Under the pieces are notes generated by a model. It made no database searches and had not been told where the DNA came from. It worked only from the letters and a program-made list of their open reading frames with translations. A stretch of DNA of 44,681 nucleotides from Ichthyophthirius multifiliis. Taxonomy: Eukaryota > Ciliophora > Oligohymenophorea > Hymenostomatida. Location: positions 1 through 44,681 of the forward strand of contig NW_004086026.1 of assembly GCF_000220395.1 (NCBI RefSeq), written 5' to 3'. Position numbers and translations under genes: made by a program. Positions 39,177 to 44,681 of this stretch are shown in pieces (position 1 is the first letter of the stretch; each line of letters begins with the position of its first letter).

Positions 39177-40509
39177 TCAATATTATTTTATTATATTTTG
39201 GCAACGATTAAGTATTTTTTTATTTATATTATCATTCTCATATAATATATCTAAAGATCTATTTAGTTACTTATTTATATTATGATTATTACATTTTATT
39301 TTTAATATATTATCATTATTTAAATCATATATATTCTTTTATGGTTATTTTTCATCTTTTTATTATTAAAAGCACTTTATAGTGTTTTCTAAGAAATTTT
39401 ATTTTTAAAATATAATTTATTATAATTAAGTATTTTCTTAATAAATATTTTATATTTTTTAATTTTATTAATTTATTATGAATTTTTCTTTTTATATTTC
39501 CTAGTTTTTTTCTGAAATTAATTTTTCAGTTTCTTTTTTTTAATTAAATTCAAATGTTTGGAATTATATTTTGTTTTCACATTATATTTAGTTTATTTTT
39601 ATATTTAGTTTTCTTATTTATTCTTCATAGTTATTTTTAAGTATTTCGTTTTCTTCTTTTAATATTTAGATTTTCTTTTTTAAACTTTTTTAATTTTCGA
39701 AATGTTAATTTTTTTCTTCTTCAAGTTTATTTTTGATATTATCTTTTTCTTTTTTTAAATTTATGTTTTCTTCTTGTTTTTATTTTATTAGATTCTCAAG
39801 GTTATGTAAACTTTCAATTTGTTTATTAAATTATTACTATATTTTATGGTAATTATCGTGTAATTTATCAGCTTCATTAAGTTTTTCATTTTATTTTTAT
39901 ATTTTTAGACTCTAAAATATTACATTTATTAAGAATTTATTTAAAGTCTTTTTCAAGAAGTTTAATTTTTCGATTTTTTAAATATTTTTTTAATTATTTT
40001 TTTTAATTTATTTCTTAAATTTACATTTTGCATTTTTATTCATTTTCTTATTTTATCAAAAAAATCTCATTGTCTTTAATTTTTAAAATACTTTAAATTT
40101 CTTCTATTTTCCCATTTAAATTTTATATTTGTCTTTCGTATTCATTTTTGAAAATTTTTTCTTTTTTTTCAAAAATTTAACGTGCTTCTTCTAAAAAAAG
40201 CTCTTTTTATTCTTTATAAAAATTACATTCTTCTTAAATTAAATTAAACTTTTCTAAATAATATTATAAATCTTCTTTGTGTTAATTTTTTAGTATTTTT
40301 ATTTGATCACATTCTTAATTTAAATTTACTTATATACTTTAAGAACTTGAAGATATTGATATATTATTTTTTTATGGACTGCTTTTGTTTGTTAGTAATA
40401 CTTATTGGATTTGAGAAGCTGTATATTTTTTAGGACTTTGTTGGTTAAATTTAAATGGAAGTTTATTTTAAGTATTTATGTTTTCTTTGTTTAATGGATA
40501 GCTAATCAT
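39177..40509 (-). CDS. Long coiled-coil protein
   Basis: ATG at 40509, TGA at 39177-39179; 1,333 bases, 3n+1. One extra base in the T runs at about 39889-39905 explains a break near residue 205; with it removed the protein has about 443 residues. The first ~60 residues are Ser/Pro/Asn-rich and disordered (contains FNQQSPKKYTASQIQQ). The rest is an almost unbroken heptad-type coiled coil rich in Glu, Lys, Gln, Asn and Leu (LKEENEILKNNYEEQIRKL). The last ~50 residues are Asn-rich. No other domain is seen. Such proteins are typical of ciliary or basal-body structures in ciliates, but no specific homologue is recognised. Confidence 0.65.
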
Positions 40510-41267
40510 ATTCTTTTTATTATTTTTTAAATTTAATTGATTGTTTTTTTTTGAAAAAATATTAATATTTATAAGTTTTTTAATTTTTTTATATTGTTTT
40601 AAATTATTTATAATGTAAAAAAAAAAATAAAAAATTTATAATATATATATTAATATATATTAATATATATTAATATATATATATATATACATTTATTTTT
40701 ATATATATATTTATATATAAATTTCTATCATTATAATTATTTATTCATTTAATAATATTTTTTTTTTTTTATATATTTTAGGTTTATATATACATATTAT
40801 ATCTGTTATTTTTTTAATATAAAAATATATATATTTAATTTTATTTTTATAGAAAATATATTTTCTATGTTTTAAATAAATACTTGAAAAATATATTAAT
40901 TATTTATATTTTTATCAAATATATAAAATTATGATATTTAATATTATACACTTACGTATATTAATTTTTTATAATATTAAATAAATAAATACATATAATA
41001 ATTAATCAACTTTTATTTTTATTTTTATTTTAAATCTCATATAAATATAATTTTATATAAACAAATAAATAATTAATAATAAAAAATTTAAATAAAATAA
41101 ATATTATTGTATATTTTATTTAAATATATATTAAAAAAAAATAAAAAATAAAAAAATAGAAAAAAAAACAAAACTAAAAAATGCAAATAAAAATATTAGT
41201 AAATAAAAAAATAAAAATAAAATTCTTTAAATCAAATAAAAAAAAAAAAAAAAAACCAAAAAAAAAA
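40510..41267. other. AT-only intergenic stretch between divergent genes
   Basis: About 760 bases of A/T with TA repeats and A-rich runs between two divergent coiled-coil genes. Both promoters should lie here. No distinct signal is visible. Confidence 0.6.
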
Positions 41268-41812
41268 ATGTTTTAAGATTAAATATTAAATACTGAATCA
41301 ATAAATGAATGCTTATCAAATCGACAAAACGCCAAATTAATATATCTACAAAACGACAACTAATAATTAATGTAGGATAACTTAGACTTAAAAGATATTT
41401 TAAAATTAAATAAAGAAGCACTAAGAATCGCCTATTAATAAAACATGGAAATAAACACAACACAATTATAAAAAAATGAAATAGAAAGAAGTTAAAGCAA
41501 AAACTAATAATTAAATATTGAATTTGTAAATAAATTAACCTAAGAAAACCAAATTTTATTAGATTGTATAGAAAGACTAACTAGAGCAAGAAATAAAGCT
41601 TAGACTATACAATTGTTGTAAGAATAAATAGGAGAAGATAATTAAAATTTTAATAAACAATTAATAGCAGAGCATGAAGATAAAATACTAGAATTAAGAA
41701 GACTTATACATGATAAAGAATATGCAATTTAAGAACTAGAAAAACAAAAGGTATATGTGATGAAGATAAAAAAGTATTAACAAGAGTGAAAGATGTAATA
41801 TATATATAAATA

Positions 41813-41856
<44 letters not shown>

Positions 41857-43391
41857 ATATAAATATATATATATTTTTTTATGTGTATTTTTTTATTTTT
41901 TTTGTTTATTTTTATATATATTTTTAGATTGCTACTCCTAATGAATAATCTGTAAAATTACATAATGAAATTGATTAGTTGAAATAAATAGTTTAAAAAT
42001 TAAGTTAATAAAATAATTCTTTATAGGAATAAATTTAATAAAAAGATGAACATTTAAAAGTAATTTTATTTCATATAGAATTTTAAAATTACACTTTATA
42101 TTATTATCTCTAAATATTCTTAATTTTTTTTAATTATAAAATATAAATAAATCATTTATTTTTTGTTTTTCTTTTAGTAAAAAATAAAATAAACAAAAAT
42201 TTTTAAATAAATAGTATTATATATATAAATATATATATATATACATATTTATTTTAAAAAATATATATATATATATATAAATTATATATATATTATATAT
42301 AATATATAATATATAATATAGAAATAATTAAAAAGGTAATTAGATAAGAAATTCTTAAATTAAGAATTTGTATTTTAAATCCTGTTAATTTTTATAAAAT
42401 GAAAGGTTTTTTATTATATAGTCATGTAGATAATGGCGATGAAGGTCAAAATATGTGTTAATATTTTTATAAAGAGTTAAACAATTAATAGCAAGAATAG
42501 TAATAGGAAGAATATAAGATTTAAAAATAATAATAATATTAAAAAATGTAAAACCCATTAAGACCAGTACGTACCTCACAAAAAACTTTTGAAAAAGGAA
42601 GTGATAAATATTCAAATATGGAAGAAAATTTAATACGTGTATTTAAGTTATTTAGAAGGGAGGTGGAAAATAATAATTTATTGGTTAAAAAAATAGAAGA
42701 GCTTTAAAATGAAAACGAAAATTGTAAAAATACGAATGAAACTTTGATCAAATCTAATTTAAATTTGTAAAATTAAATATAATAATTAATTTAGGATAAC
42801 GGATTTTTGAAATAATATTAATAAAAATATATAAATGCGATTAATATGAATAGAAAAAAAAGAAATTTTAGTTAAAATTATGTAGAATTTAATTAATAAT
42901 CATTAAATGGAAGATTATTTTCTAATAAAGATTTGAATAATAAAAATTAAGAAAATAATAACGATTGTCAAGTCAATATTAGTATTTTATAAAATGAAGA
43001 CTAATAATATTATATATAAGAAAGATATGTAAAATATTACATATATATATATATATATATATATGGAAATTAATAAATAATTATATATTTAATTATATTT
43101 ATATTGTTAAGAAGAAAAATTAAGAATATGGATAAAATATAAGATTTGATTTGATTGAGAAAAAAAGCAATAATATTTATGATTAATATAAAAATAATAA
43201 CAATGATTAATTTGTTTTATCAAAAGATTAGGCTAAAATATATTTATTGAATTTAGCAAAAGATTTATATATTAATTGTAATATGAAAAATAAAGGTATA
43301 ACTCGTTAAGTATTAAAACAAATAGAAATCGGAGGATATAAAACTAATATGATAGTATTATTTAAGTAAACTATAAAAAAAAATATAAATT

Positions 43392-43440
<49 letters not shown>

Positions 43441-43769
43441 AGAAATAAAAGAGCATTGAGTAATCCATTAGATTATATAAGTAATAATATTAAAAATAAA
43501 CATAATTTAAATTTAATCTAAAATATTAACAATTTTGATTTTAATAACTAAAATGTCTAATAAAAAAATTCATTTAATAATATTTTATAGTAAAATAATG
43601 AAAATTTAGTTATTTCGAAATAATAAAGTGGTCCATTTAATATTGATATGAGTTATATTTAAACTAGTAATAAAAATATTTAGAATAATTTAGCTAATAA
43701 ATAAAAAAAAAAATTGTAATCGATACTAGTTTTATTTCAAATGAAGAATAAATAGATGAATATAATTGA
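41268..43769 (+). CDS. Multi-exon coiled-coil protein
   Basis: ATG at 41268, TGA at 43767-43769. Exon 1 (to about 41796) is a clean coiled coil (KLNKEALRIAYQQNMEINTT, HEDKILELRRLIHDKE) with one missing A in the run 41746-41749. A TA-rich intron ends at about 41926, followed by a short coil exon (SVKLHNEIDQLKQIVQKLS). The stretch 42065-42540 is mostly intron-like, with possible small exons. Coding is clear again from 42547 (NPLRPVRTSQKTFEKG, then FRRVENNNLLVKKIEELQ-like coil) to 43030. After an intron at about 43031-43111 two further blocks follow. The last ends FISNEEQIDEYN. Whether 42547 starts a second gene is open, since it is also an ATG. Likely a ciliary or cytoskeletal protein; no family is recognised. 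Confidence 0.55.
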
Positions 43770-43813
43770 AAAGATATATAAATAAATATATATATTTAAA
43801 TATATATATATAT

Positions 43814-44436
43814 TCATATATTAATAATTATTTTAACTTTTTAAAAAATATAAATTTTATTATTATTTTTTCTCAATTTTTTTTTTAAATATTATTCATA
43901 TAGTTATATAAAATATTCTTAATTTTAACTTTCTACACATCTTTTATCTCTTAAGCTTCTTACTTTTTATATTGCTTCTTTATAATTTTCAATAATTCCT
44001 ATCTTTAATAATATACATGAAGCAATTAATCCTGCTCTTCCTATCCCTCCTCTACAATGTATTAGTATATTTGATTTATTTTAAATTTATTAAATTATAT
44101 TTGATTCTATAAATTAATCAAATTCTTACAATTTATTTTTATCAGGAGTACTCATTTCAATAATAGGATATTTAATTAAAGTTATATTTTATTCATCGCA
44201 AATTTTTTAATATTTTTTTCACATACACCTATTGAACGTAACTCAAATTCATTTAAAAGACATATTATTATGTTTATATTTTATGTGTTTTTTATATTTG
44301 TTATGTCTATTTTTATATCACGGTTGTGGGGTTTGCCATCTCGACCTTTCAATAAGTTTTTTCCAGGGCATTATGATAGATAAATATTTGATATAATTTA
44401 TGAAAGTTTTAATAGAGGTTAAATTTATTATTCCAT
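43814..44436 (-). CDS. CDKN3-like dual-specificity protein phosphatase
   Basis: ATG at 44436, TGA at 43814-43816; 623 bases, 3n-1. One extra base in the T6 run at 44203-44208 gives about 207 residues. The N-terminus has LSQCPGKN followed by a GRDGKPHNRDI loop. A beta strand and a FELRSIGV segment follow, then PIIEMSTPD, where Asp99 is the likely general acid. The P-loop is HCRGGIGRAG, with catalytic Cys128 and Arg134. The next helix is LIASCILLKIG, and the C-terminus has VRSLRDKRCVES. This order and spacing resemble CDKN3/KAP-type phosphatases, which act on phosphorylated CDKs. The phosphatase class is sure; the CDKN3 sub-assignment is inference. It converges on the coiled-coil gene, with 44 bases between the stops. 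Confidence 0.8.
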
Positions 44437-44528
44437 TTTATAATTTTATTTTTTAGGTTGTAATATATTTATATTTTTGTTAAAAAATATGAAATAATAT
44501 GCATATATATATATAGATATATATATGA

Positions 44529-44562
<34 letters not shown>

Positions 44563-44681
44563 TTTATATTATTTTACAATATTTTATGAATTTTTAAAAA
44601 TTTAATTGTTTAAAAAATGTATAAATTTTTCCTTATTTTCCATATACATAAATTATAAAAGTCAACTTATTTCTTATTTTA
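44437..44681. other. AT-rich flank
   Basis: Upstream region of the phosphatase gene to the end of the window, with TA repeats at 44538-44561. A short minus-strand frame with an ATG near 44641 (MENKEKFIHFLNN) could be an alternative first exon of the phosphatase or part of another gene. Nothing firm. Confidence 0.4.

Noticed and set aside
195-44208. Programmed +1 frameshifting as in Euplotes
   Set aside because: Breaks lack a shared slippery motif and stop, sit at ordinary A/T runs, and TGA is clearly a stop here, unlike the Euplotes code.
1-44681. Mobile element or integrated virus
   Set aside because: I saw no transposase, reverse transcriptase or integrase motifs, no terminal repeats and no viral genes. 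The CCHC knuckle at 36747 belongs to the channel gene, not to a Gag protein.

Overview
This window reads as macronuclear DNA of a ciliate. The base composition is extremely A+T-rich (by eye well above 80%). With the standard code almost no long reading frames exist. When TAA and TAG are read as glutamine and only TGA as stop, coherent proteins with recognisable domains appear on both strands. Genes carry short, very AT-rich introns with GTA...TAG/AAG ends. This code and composition fit oligohymenophorean ciliates. The extreme A+T suggests an Ichthyophthirius-like genome rather than Tetrahymena or Paramecium; that species guess is inference.

Layout. 0-4 kb: two plus-strand coiled-coil genes, the first a candidate for the kinetochore protein Spc25. 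5.1-10.4 kb: two minus-strand genes with basic, mitochondrial-type N-termini; the larger is a helical-repeat protein of more than 1,000 residues. 10.5-11.9 kb: an unrecognised minus-strand gene. 12.4-15.4 kb: a ULK/ATG1-type protein kinase with an Asn-rich tail. 15.5-16.1 kb: a small basic coiled-coil gene. 16.1-21.4 kb: mostly gene-poor DNA around one intronless gene (18.6-19.8 kb). 21.4-24.3 kb: an EF-hand protein convergent with a bromodomain protein. 24.7-29.3 kb: a large cysteine-rich surface protein with a 12-bp tandem-repeat stalk and a multi-pass membrane domain. 29.4 kb: tRNA-Val(UAC). 29.8-30.6 kb: an ankyrin/RING protein. 30.6-34 kb: two unknown genes and a DUF3293-like gene. 34.6-38.3 kb: a cyclic-nucleotide-gated-type K+ channel. 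38.3-39.0 kb: a calmodulin/centrin-like EF-hand protein. 39.2-43.8 kb: two coiled-coil genes. 43.8-44.4 kb: a CDKN3-like dual-specificity phosphatase.

The genes form no operon or obvious pathway. They are ordinary houseke​eping and signalling genes typical of ciliates: calcium sensing, ion channels, kinases and phosphatases, chromatin reading and cell division. A striking technical feature is that at least a dozen genes each need about one extra base, almost always inside an A or T homopolymer, to stay in frame. This points to homopolymer under-calling in the source assembly rather than pseudogenes or programmed frameshifting. Because TGA is rare in DNA this poor in G, long open frames alone are weak evidence. 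Calls rest mainly on motifs, composition and exon consistency. I found no convincing novel mobile or defence system.
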